DNA from: Xestospongia bergquistia
Taxonomy: Eukaryota; Porifera; Demospongiae; Haplosclerida; Petrosiidae
Length of the DNA stretch: 64,000 nt
Assembly: GCA_963965975.1 (NCBI GenBank)
Contig: OZ014414.1
Coordinates: 8,737,230-8,801,229, forward strand
Direction of reading: 5' to 3'
Positions 52,863 through 64,000 of this stretch are shown piece after piece. Made by a program: the position numbers and the translations under genes. The notes under the pieces were generated by a model. That model was given only the letters and a program-made list of their open reading frames with translations. It was not told the origin of the DNA and searched no databases. Position 1 is the first letter of the stretch. Each line of letters opens with the position of its first letter.

Positions 52863-53987
52863 ATATGGTATTATAGTATACAATGTGGTTCTATCATAAC
52901 AAGAATAGTTATAATGACATCATTATTACTTATGTCCATTATAGGTGGAGTCAACTAAGACACAGTCAAGTGTATTAATATTTGTCAGTAACAATAATAT
53001 ATGTAGTAGTTAGTCCATTTTAGTTGTTATTCATGTCAATAAAGTTACACTATAAATAACAATACTTGTAGTATATGTGTATTTTATTATATTATAATTA
53101 TAATAAACTAATATAACATTCTCTAAGTCTTACCTCTTTTGTCTGACTCTTCATCCTTTGTCTCTTTATCATCATCATAGTCCTTTAATATATCATGTAA
53201 TACTGGAGATTCTATATAAGATACTTATATTAAACATGTACATGTATATAGTGTAATATGATAACACTTAATATAAACATTTTATAGATCTTATCATAAT
53301 CATAACTCTATCATATTATACTGACACTAAGGGAGTGTATAGTAAATATGGAAATTCATTTTTTATATATTATGAATTTAATTATTGTGGTTTGAGAATT
53401 ATGAATATAATTTACACTATAATAATTTGTGGTTTATAAATTTAATAATTATTAACATTATTGATTGTAAGAGATAGAATATTATCATATAAACTTACTT
53501 GGAGGAGTGGTTTCATCTTTATTATCAGCTGAACCTTTTAACTGATCTTTTAACTCTAATATTAGTGGAGACTCTAGTAGTCACAATTAAGACATATATA
53601 TTATTAACAATATTATATTATTACCTGTAGTTTCATGTGTGGACTCTTCTTGGATGGATTTTGTTTGTGTTTCCTCAACTCCTTGATCAGTTACTGGTTT
53701 ACGAACATTTGGTATGAATGCTAGATCTAGTAACAATGTCATATAATGAGAAGTCACTAATACCAGTTACCTTTCAAGGTCTGTTTTAACTCCTCAATCT
53801 GTTGGTCTCTCTCTCTTACTTGTAAAGTCAATGACGTTATTATTTCTTGTAGTGTCTCTAGTTCTTTCTGTCTCTCAGTAGACACTGACAGTATATTCTT
53901 CTCAATAGCTTTATATAAAATGAGAAGAAAATTGATCACTAATATATTATGTAAAATACTGACAACATTGGACACATAGATTGCATT

Positions 53988-54396
53988 CAGGGTTTCATTT
54001 AGAAAAATGGACCAGGGGGGGTCAAAATAATACTTAGAGAAAATTTAGGGGGCGAAAGGACTGCGCGCAACAGAGTGCCCTCTAGGGGAGTCTGGAGGCA
54101 TGCCCCCAGAAAATTTTTGAGTTTTAGACCCTCTGAGATCGCTTGTGGCACATTTTCAGACCATTTGTGGTTTTCAAACGACATAGAATAGAAAGAGTAG
54201 AAGAATAGCTATTTAGATTAAAAATTGTATATTCTCCTTGTGTTTAGCCTAAGGTTATATAATATTGTATATTACTTGTGTTGAGTTTCAGTCCTGTATT
54301 CATTACATCCAATTACCCCTTGAAAAAAATGGCTAACCTAATTTCCAGGGGGGGGGGGGAAGGCAAATGCCCCCTCCTAAGCTAAATGAAACCCTG
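53988..54396. mobile_element. 409-bp hAT-like MITE inserted in a gene B intron
   Basis: The ends are CAGGGTTTCATTTAG and CTAAATGAAACCCTG, a perfect 15-bp inverted repeat with the CAGGG start usual for hAT elements. Genes A and C lack it at the same site. It is flanked by a 28-bp direct duplication of intron sequence (53946-53973 and 54397-54424) plus 14 extra bases on the left. This is longer than the 8-bp duplication expected for hAT. It contains poly-G tracts and no transposase. Confidence 0.75.
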
Positions 54397-55205
54397 ATTA
54401 TGTAAAATACTGACAACATTGGACTTGTCATTGATGTTGTATTAATTTACCTTCCTTTGTTTTCACAAGTGATGTTAAATCTTCAATTGTCTTTTCTTTC
54501 ATTTCTCTTGTTTCTATATAAAGGAACATTAAGTTATTAATCATATATATCATATAATAGATAGTTATTAAATAAAACAATAGTTGTACACAATATACCT
54601 TCATTTTGTCTGACAATAGATGACATTTGTATAGTCATCTTTTTCCGGATGGTTTGTTCTAGTTCCAGACGACTTCTTAACTCCTTTGTGTTCTCTTCTA
54701 CAATAGTTCTAACCTCCTATATATCAATAAACAACACATGTAGTAACTGTTGTCTAATACTATTATTACCTTGTCTCTTTGATATTTATCATAAACGGTA
54801 CAATATCCAACTGTAAGTTGAATTAATCCTTTTTTCTTGACTTCTTCAAGTGTCTCCTGAGCTCTTGCAATAATTGATGTGGTTAGACTGAGTGGAAAAA
54901 AACAGGTGACAATGATAGACCTGCCCTCTCTAATGACACGAATCTCCACATTTCCTTCAACTGATTCAGCAATAATATCTCGTATATCTTGTAATGTGTA
55001 GTTGGTAGGATCCCAGTCTAAGACAAAAATGGCTGTCTCACATTTGAGAAGAGAACGACTTTTGCTTTCTTTGAAGGTTTCTTCCAGACAAAGAGAAGCT
55101 TTTGTTTCCTTACAAAATGACTGAACAATATTTTTGTATGCTTGTATATGTGTCTCAGCTTCTTCAATATTCATCCATACATCTATCCATTCATTCCTTT
55201 TATAG

Positions 55206-56430
<1,225 letters not shown>

Positions 56431-56639
56431 AGAGTATGCTCCATAGAAAGAACAACTTGTCAGAATCATACTGGAATCATATTATTATTAGAAAATATTA
56501 TTATTTAAGATTATATACAAAATTATATACAAAACTAATATAAAGAGTATCAATAACAATTAAAATAAGTAAAGGATTAATGATAAGTGATGATATTGAC
56601 AGAATAAAAATAAATTAATAAATAAATATTAACAATATA

Positions 56640-57350
56640 ACTCTACAATAAATAAGAAATATTTTGCTTAAACTGACTTATAGGGTTAAGATCTTTTAAT
56701 GAAGATGGAAGGGAATTCTACAGGGAGATAGCACTGGGAAAGAAGGAGCCGAGGGTAGCAGAAGATCTGGAGAAGAGCAGATTCAGATTAAATGGATGGA
56801 AAGAATGTAAATTATAAGAGGATTGATTTTGAAATGAAAAAGAGCCAGCAGGAATGTAGAGATTACTATAAATAAACTTGTACAATAGAACAAGCTTGGA
56901 TGTTGTTCTGTGAGAGGATAGAGAAGGAAGATTAAAGAGTCACAGAACAATCTTTACGAACACAGCAATAATTAGGTATAGAGATCTCATTGTCAGTAAT
57001 GTTAGGAGACAACCAACACTCAGAAATACAAACAATATCAGGGAAGGAAGAGGAATATATAAGAGCAAGATCATCTAGTTTAGGTAGAAGACTTCTAGTA
57101 TTGAAGTGTTAGATTTTTAATGAGATTTTTAATGAGCTGGATTTGCAGGAGAGAGAGTTGGACTTAATACAGTTAGCAACAGAGAAGCTAGACTGTTTAT
57201 TAAGTCTTGAAGATATGGAGGATGATGGACAATTTGGTTGAGAGGAAAGGTTGCTGGAAATGTGTTAACATCTCTCCCGATGTTGCTGCTAATTATCCAG
57301 TGTGGAAAGACAGAAAAAAGAAGCACATCAGAAACAGCTGACCGCGCGCC
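56640..57350 (-). mobile_element. LINE remnant copy 3, with inverted segment
   Basis: Equivalent to the 48000-50980 material but much reduced: ORF2 C-terminal region (about 56690-56880), part of the endonuclease region (about 56960-57240), then a junction to the 5' end of ORF1 (about 57300-57350). At about 57256-57299 a short segment of the PHD region is inverted relative to copy 2. Confidence 0.65.
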
Positions 57351-57717
57351 ATTTTGATACTAGAATATTTTTATCTCTGCATATAAGACAGGTCATGTTG
57401 ACTTCTTTAGGTGGTCTAAAATGTAATGCAAGTACATTTCTCATTGCTTGAGGTCTTCTCTCGCCATAAAGGGTTAAAAATAATACTCCGCCCACAAATA
57501 ATAATTACAGGCGCCAAGTGACCAGCTGTTAGAGAGACAAAAAAGTGCGATGTTAGAGAAGTAAGTGTCAAGCAAAACTGCTCTATTTTTATTGTCTACT
57601 AGTTTTGTTAGAGAAATAAATTGTTAATAAACGAAGAGAAAAGAAAGTTAAAAGAAATTTAAAGATAAAATAAAAGTGAGCGAGAAGACAAATTAAGAAT
57701 AAACAACAAACTACTTA

Positions 57718-60700
57718 CTATTGCCAAAACTGAAGTCTGTCTTTAATAACTTGATAATTGTCTAACTTCTTACAATACTCTTCATCTTGTCTTGATAAGT
57801 GTAGTTTCCTTATTGTAGTATTTTTATTAAGTGATGTACATATTGTCTTGATATCATCATTGTTCAGTGAAGTATAGTCAAGATATAGTTCTGTCAATGA
57901 TGTAGTTGTTTGTATTAGATCTGCTATTGTACTGGTACTAACTGAAGTGATCTGAGGATTATGACTGATGTTCAAAGTAGTCAATGTTTGGTTTTTAGTA
58001 AGTCCTTCACAGATATATCGGACTCCATTATCAGTGATGTTACAGTTGTTGAGATATAGTACTTTTAAAGTTGTATTACTTGATAACATAGTAGATAAGT
58101 GAGTTATATCTTCATCTGTGATATCAGTAACATCTAACAACCATAACTGTTCAAGTGTTTTATTATTAAAGAGACTATCACTGACTTGTTTGATACCACC
58201 AGTAAGTGAAGAGGCGTTCAGCACTAGTTCCTTTATTGTTTTATTAGTTTTTAGTATCTTTGATAATATCGATACACACATACTGTCCAATGAAGTGTTC
58301 TCTATATGAAGTCTCTCCACTGTACACTTATTAAGATTGTTTATAATAACTGCAGTACTTTCAGGAGATGATGAGAAGAGATAAATACTCCATTCTTTTC
58401 CTGTTTGTTGTTCTTTTATTAATTTACTTATAACATCTTCACTTTCTAATACACTTGGACTAGTGAGCCATACTCTATTGATATCATCTCTCCACTGAAC
58501 ACTTTCAGTGTCTCCTGTTATAAAACAGAGTTAGTATATAGTATAGTACACACATAGTAATATATACTATAACACAGATAATACACTGAAGAAGAAAGGA
58601 AGGCATTACTGATTACTGAATGTGGTTACTATGGCAACGAATTGCAGGAGGCGTGGCTTATGGTTAAATTTCAAAATTTGAGGTCTGGTGTGTTCTATGT
58701 TTTAATTTACGTTCTACTGGTTATAGAGGAACAATTCTATCACTACATATATAGAACACTACTATATAATTCTGGTATTCATACATCAACTTAGTCTGGT
58801 GAGATCAACCCCTTTGCTTTGAGAGGAATTGTAGCTTATCAATCTTTTCCTGACAAAACACATTTTTATAGTTTAGTGTGACAATAAACTGTTTTGATCT
58901 AATACAAGATCTGAAAATGAATTATTCTTTAGACATTTCCTGTTTGAATATGTCCTGTTTGTTGTTTCTTAACATGTATACTTTTATTGTTAAGTGAAAT
59001 GTTATCACAGCATTTCTCTTCAATCAAAGGGAAAAAAGCTTTGCCTTTTAGTGTGTCTACTGGGTACTTTGCACTCTAATTGACAAAAGGTCCAATACTT
59101 TCCAACTTCTTAGTAAAAGTTAGTGATTCTCCAATGACAGCTATGGTGCTAGTATTTTTAGTTCACGCTCAATGTATCGATAAAGATAACTGCTAAAAGT
59201 TAGTAAAACTGTCATAACTTTCCAAAGAAGTATTTTGGCAAAAATTCTCACTTTAAAAAGTTGGAAAATGTCATAAGCTGTATGTAGGAGGTTTTTATTG
59301 AATTCTCAAGTCTTTGCTAAAAGCTGTGCTTTTTTCAAAATGTTTTTCAGACTTTAATAACAATAATTAAGAGGTTAATAACAATACTTGTAGTGTATGT
59401 GTATTTTAATATATCATGTAATATTGGAGACTCTATATAAGATACTTATATTAAACATGTACATGTATATAGTGTAATATGATAACACTTAATATAAACA
59501 TTTTATAGATCTTATCATAATCATAACTCTATCATATTATACTGACACTAAGGGAGTCTATAGTAAATATGGAAATTCATTTTTTATATATTATGAATTT
59601 AATTATTGTGGTTTGAGAATTATGAATATAATTTACACTATAATAATTTGTGGTTTATAAATTTAATAATTATTAACATTATTGATTGTAAGAGATAGAA
59701 TATAAACTTACTTGGAGGAGTGGTTTCATCTTTATTATCAGCTGAACCTTTTAACTGATCTTTTAACTCTAATATTAGTGGAGACTCTAGTAGTCACAAT
59801 TAAGACATATATATTAGTAACAATATTATATTATTACCTGTAGTTTCATGTGTGGACTCTTCTTGGATGGATTTTGTTTGTGTTTCCTCAAGTCCTTGAT
59901 AAGTTACTGGTTTACGAACCTTTGATATGAATGCTAGATCTAGTAACAATGTCATATAATGAGAAGTCACTAATACCAGTTACCTTTCAAGCTCTGTTTT
60001 AACTCCTTAATCTGTTGGTCTCTCTCCCTTAGCTGTAAGGTCAATGACGTTACTATTTCTTGTAGTGTCTCTAGCTCTTTCAGTCTCTCAGCAGACACTG
60101 ACAGTATATTCATCTCAATAGCTTTATATAAAATGAGAAGAAAATTGATCACTAATATATTATGTAAAATACTGACAACATTGGACTTGTCATTGATGTT
60201 GTATTAATTTACCTTCCTTTGTTTTCACAAGTGATGTTAAATCTTCAATTGTCTTTTCTTTCATTTCTCTTGTTTCTATATAAAGGAACATTAAGTTATT
60301 AATCAGATATATCATATAATAGACAGTTATTAAATAAAACAATAGTGTACACAATATACCTTCATTTTGTCTGATAATAGATGACATTTGTATAGTCATC
60401 TTTTTCCGCATGGTTTGTTCTAGTTCCAGACAACTTCTTAACTCCTTTGTGTTCTCTTCTATAATAGTTCTAATCTCCTATATATCAATAAACAACACAT
60501 GTAGTAACTGTTGTCTAATACTATTACTACCTTGTCTCTTTGATGTTTGTCATAAATGGTACAATGACCAACTGTAAGTTGAAGTAATCCTCTCCTCTTC
60601 ACTGATTCAAGAGTCTCCTGAGTTTTGGTAATAAGTAGAGTTGTCAGATTGAGTGGGAAGGTACAGGTCACAATGATGGAGTTACCCTCTGTCACAATAA

Positions 60701-62830
60701 TTACTCTAACTCTTTTATTTAATCTTTCAAAGGCAACTGACAAAAGGTTTTTAATGTCAGTCAATGAAGTCTTGTCAGGATCCCATTCAAGAACAAATTT
60801 AGCAGTCTCACATTTGAGAGGAGAACTGGTTGACACCACAAGAGATTCCTGGAGACTTAAACGTGTTGTTACTGTGGAACAAAACTCCTCAATAGCATCT
60901 TCATAAGCTTTAATATGAACATAAACTTCTTCAACATTAATTTCGTCAGCAATGGCTTTTAAAATCTCAATGTCAATCAATGTACACTTAACTTTGACAA
61001 TTTCTAGCACATCATCAAGTGTATTAATGCTGAGACTTGCTAATTGAGGGGTGAGGTCAGGATAACAATCTCGGAGAAATGTTTTCAACTTTTCAGAAGT
61101 TATAGATGTCTCTTTAATAACATTTCGAATTTTGTTGAAAGTTGTTCCAAATTTTACTCTCATTGAATTAAATTTGGGACTCATACTTCTTGGAACAAAA
61201 ATCCCATCTATGATATAGTAAATATTATTAAATGAATATAAAGGATATTACCTTGAATAGACTCATTGTTTATATGAGATAGACTATGAGTAGATCCTAT
61301 AATAAGAGATATAATATGATAATAATATTAATATTAACACAATATACCTTCACTGAGTAGTAGTGGTTTAGTGTGTATTGTTCTATCTTCAAATGATTGC
61401 TCTATAATTTTAATAATATTTTAAAATTATATTATGTAATAAACTTAATAACTTACTATAGTTAGTCATTATGACATCACCTAATTTAATATTCTCAGTG
61501 AATTTTTGAAGTACACTGGCAAACACTTTTAGGTTACGATAGTTGCTATGGACAGCACCACGTACAGCTTTTAATAGTGACATTAATGGCTGAGTAGATA
61601 TAGTTAGTGTATCATCTGAAATGACACCTTCTCCATGAAGTAGTTCTGCTACTTGAATTGGATTTTGAAGAGATTGAGAGAGAGTACCATAATGACAACG
61701 TAAAATGTCACTGGCATGGACTGTAATAAAATAAATAAAATTTATAAATACATTTCAGTTAGTCAACAGTATATTATCATGTACCATTATAATCAGATGT
61801 TAGTTCTAAATCATGTCTCTCCTTCTTCCTTTTTAAGTCATCATCTGATATCTCTTTATCTTCTAGTGGTTGCTTTCTACTTGGATTTGACATATCCCAT
61901 TTTGTCATCACATTAGATTCCTATAACACCATAGTAACACTTAGTTGTATAATATAGTACAATAACCTTATGAATAGTGCCCTCTGATGTGATACGATTT
62001 TCAGATTCTGTAACCTCCATTGAATCATTATGACTTGTTCTTCCTATCTCTTGAGCAATATCAGTCTTCATCCGGTCATATATCTGAGCTGTAGATATTC
62101 AAGAGAAAACACCACTATTAATCCAGATAATATGAAAATATTTTCTCACTATATTCACTGATAATTTTCTCAGATAGAATTTTTGTCTCTTCAAACTTGG
62201 ACAGTACTGTTGCTAACACTTTCAAATTCTTGTGATCTGAAGATATTGCTATATGTATAGCAGATAACAGAGTTGTCTTCTTCTCATCCAGAATACCCTC
62301 CATTGTCTCCATCTTATCAAGTGTACCTTCATTGATACATCTATCACTAAATAAGAGCTGAGACACTTTTACAGGATTAATCATAGACTGTGATAATGTA
62401 TCATTATGATGATAAAGAATAACAATGGCTTCAGTAGCTAAAGAGTCCATTCCTGTAATAAAAATAATGACACATACTATCTTATCAATCAGATTCACTC
62501 ACCAGTAGAGATACAACATTTTCTTAATAGGACCAGCTCATACTCATGAGCAATAGTGATTTCTTCAATGACTTCCTTCTTCAAAGCATCTATAACTTGT
62601 CTTCTGGTAGCATTAGGGTTGGTATCTAACCACAACTCAAACATTCTTGATGTTTTGTAAGTAGAATCTTCTGGTAACTTTTGAATATCATCTCTTAACT
62701 TCTTAGGATCCAGTTTTAACAGGATTCCTAACTGATACCATTTACCACCAATACGAATATGTTCACATAATTCATCAAGAGCTGGTTTCTCTTCTAATAA
62801 TTTCTCAAAAGAAAGATTTATTGCAGCCAT
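57718..62830 (-). CDS. Death / CARD-like x2 / coiled-coil / LRR protein, gene C (1073 aa if one damaged exon is skipped)
   Basis: Exons in coding order: 62830-62503, 62452-62150, 62088-61967, 61920-61785, 61720-61457, 61401-61348, 61296-61252, 61207-60531, 60477-60360, 60275-60213, 60121-59984, 59939-59838, 59786-59712, 58514-57718; 3222 nt in frame. Death domain at 1-109 (LDELCEHIRIGGKWYQLG), first CARD-like module at 110-210, charged linker (exons 3-4, absent from gene A), second CARD-like module (about 297-384), middle domain (about 418-643, FVLEWDPDKTSL, SIIVTCTFPLNL), coiled coil and LRRs. The acidic-linker exon equivalent to gene A exon 11 has lost its donor (59406-59432); skipping it keeps the frame. 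The N-terminal half is clearly diverged from gene A while the coiled-coil exons are nearly identical. Confidence 0.75.
59406..59432 (-). pseudogene. Truncated acidic-linker exon in gene C
   Basis: The acceptor side and the first nine codons (SPILHDILK) match gene A exon 11 (41776-41699). About 100 bp holding the rest of the exon and its GT donor are deleted. Read through, the frame stops 19 codons later. Confidence 0.75.
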
Positions 62831-63019
62831 TGCTTCTTTGTCGGAGAGAAGCGGATAAAGACAAGAATGTTTCCACAAGAATGGATATGTTATATATTCA
62901 TAGCAACTAAATAAACAGTAGGCGGAGTAACAATTACTAATTATACTGTTAAAAGTAAAAAGCAAGTGATGTCTTGTGTAGTAAACAAACTCAAAAGTAA
63001 GTGATTAGATCTAGTGTAG

Positions 63020-63454
63020 TCATTCTTCTATTTTAATTGACTTTATCTTAATGCAACTTGAGCAGATCCATGCAGCAGTTGGTGGATTTTCAATATTCAC
63101 ACATGTCCTACAAAATAGATGGTAATATTATATGTTAATCTTAGTCTGTATATTGTTACCAAATCTAGTATATATAATATACCATTTAATATACTTACCA
63201 GTGAAACCATCTGCAGCAGTCATCACATTCTATCATGTTTCTGTGTGTTGTAGATAGTTGGCAATGAGAGCACATCCATTCAAGACGTTTGGTAGTCACT
63301 GTGGTTTTGTGTTGATGATAGTATGGTTGAAGTGTAATGCCACCTTACCTAGTTGTTGTAATACTTCCCATACTTCATTTGTCATGTATTCCTGAATGTT
63401 AGAGATATCAAAGTCAATTATCTCATCAGGTAGGCTGTCCATTTTCTTTTTCAT
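63020..63454 (-). CDS. PHD-finger protein or C-terminal PHD of the adjacent protease
   Basis: Exons in coding order: 63454-63349, 63298-63199, 63107-63020, joining in frame to 98 codons if the ATG at 63454 is used. The first exon codes an acidic helix-like segment (SLPDEIIDFDISNIQEYM). The second and third form a PHD finger: WMCSHC, MIECDDCCRWFHW, TCVN, WICSSC. PHD fingers bind zinc and often histone tails. An in-frame stop lies just upstream of the ATG. Splicing to the upstream protease exons is possible but was not resolved. Confidence 0.65.
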
Positions 63455-63789
63455 TTGTACCAGTGTTAATTTGCATTGTTTGTTGTTCCATTAATGATCT
63501 TATCTGCTCTATCTTTGGTACATAACAATATTAGAGTATCTATAAAGGGAAAGTAATTGTTATTTTATTGTTTAATGTTAGATTTAGTCATACAGATATG
63601 TGGCTTTCTTTGTCATATCCAATCTTGTGTCATTGTTTAATTGTTTTTCAATTTCTTCTTTTTCAGTGTTCTTTGGCGTTGCTAGTCTAACTGATGGTTT
63701 TTTGGTCTTTTTGTTAAAACATTTACCAAGTCTGTTGGTGTCACCTATCATGAAATTTTATGATATTGATACTGAATTAAAAAACTTAC

Positions 63790-64000
63790 CAATGCATCAT
63801 CAAACTCATACCATCCCTCAGCTGTACGAGCATATGACACATAATGACCTGCTTGTGGGGTAGAGCCAATGTGCACAATAATGGAGGACAGAATATATCG
63901 TTTTGTGTTTGCCTAAATATGAACAAGTTAATTATGTCATCTCGTAACTTCAGTTGATAGAAACACCTTTTTATCATGGACTTCTACTGACTCAGTAATA
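63790..64000 (-). CDS. Ubiquitin-specific protease, C-terminal catalytic part (partial)
   Basis: Two exons in coding order: 64000-63967 (continues beyond the window) and 63912-63790. The second codes the USP histidine box: KRYILSSIIVHIGST, then QAGHYVSYAR and GWYEFDDAL. It carries the catalytic His and the later conserved Asp. USPs are cysteine proteases that remove ubiquitin. The Cys box must lie outside the window. After 63790 the exact splice to further exons is unclear: a frame from an acceptor near 63750 stops after about 20 codons. A PHD finger follows on the same strand. Confidence 0.75.

Larger units (their letters stand above)
51330..55174 (-). pseudogene. Coiled-coil / LRR protein, gene B, 5'-truncated
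   Basis: Surviving exons in coding order: 55174-54770 (partial middle domain), 54716-54599, 54513-54451, 53908-53771, 53726-53625, 53573-53499, 53211-53134, 52129-51330. All have the phases of gene A and no stop. The Death and both CARD-like exons are missing. At 55174/55175 the middle-domain exon joins an intron of kinase pseudogene 3. The LRR exon is intact and ends with TAA at 51330-51332. It could only be expressed from a new promoter, for instance as a coiled-coil/LRR protein. Confidence 0.8.

Overview
The window is AT-rich animal nuclear DNA with short spliceosomal introns. It carries metazoan genes (diacylglycerol lipase, WAVE/SCAR, BUD13), ROS1-like receptors with FN3 and YWTD-type ectodomains, and Death-domain/LRR proteins. 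This mix fits a demosponge genome of the Amphimedon queenslandica type. The taxon is an inference from gene content; nothing in the sequence proves it. I rebuilt gene models by hand from GT/AG sites and checked that exon phases join without a break.

1-17.9 kb (+): a tandem family of single-pass receptors. It consists of the last exon of an upstream copy, two complete 16-exon genes (909 and 904 aa), a nearly deleted relic between them, and a tail-only fragment after them. The ectodomain is FN3-FN3-YWTD-type propeller-FN3. There is no kinase, but the cytoplasmic tail is rich in tyrosine motifs.

18.2-35.6 kb: three housekeeping genes. BUD13 (-) and diacylglycerol lipase (+) are head to head with 61 bp between start codons. 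WAVE/SCAR (+) follows the lipase by about 240 bp. WAVE intron 2 (6.2 kb) is unusually long and holds two inverted pairs of tandem-repeat arrays that look like Foldback-type elements. A smaller relative of the first lies in a lipase intron.

36.7-62.8 kb: a segmental duplication present three times. Each unit pairs a broken receptor-tyrosine-kinase fragment (+) and a LINE remnant (-; one retains a 2A-like peptide and PHD finger) with a Death/CARD-like/coiled-coil/LRR gene (-). Gene A (1038 aa) is intact. Gene B has lost its 5' exons and is fused to kinase DNA. Gene C (1073 aa) can be read if one damaged exon is skipped. These proteins have no NACHT domain. Among the three copies, differences in the LRR exon are concentrated at the predicted solvent-exposed beta-strand positions, while nearby introns are nearly identical. 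This suggests a diversifying recognition surface and is the most interesting signal in the window.

63.0-64.0 kb (-): a PHD-finger protein and the C-terminal end of a ubiquitin-specific protease that continues beyond the window.
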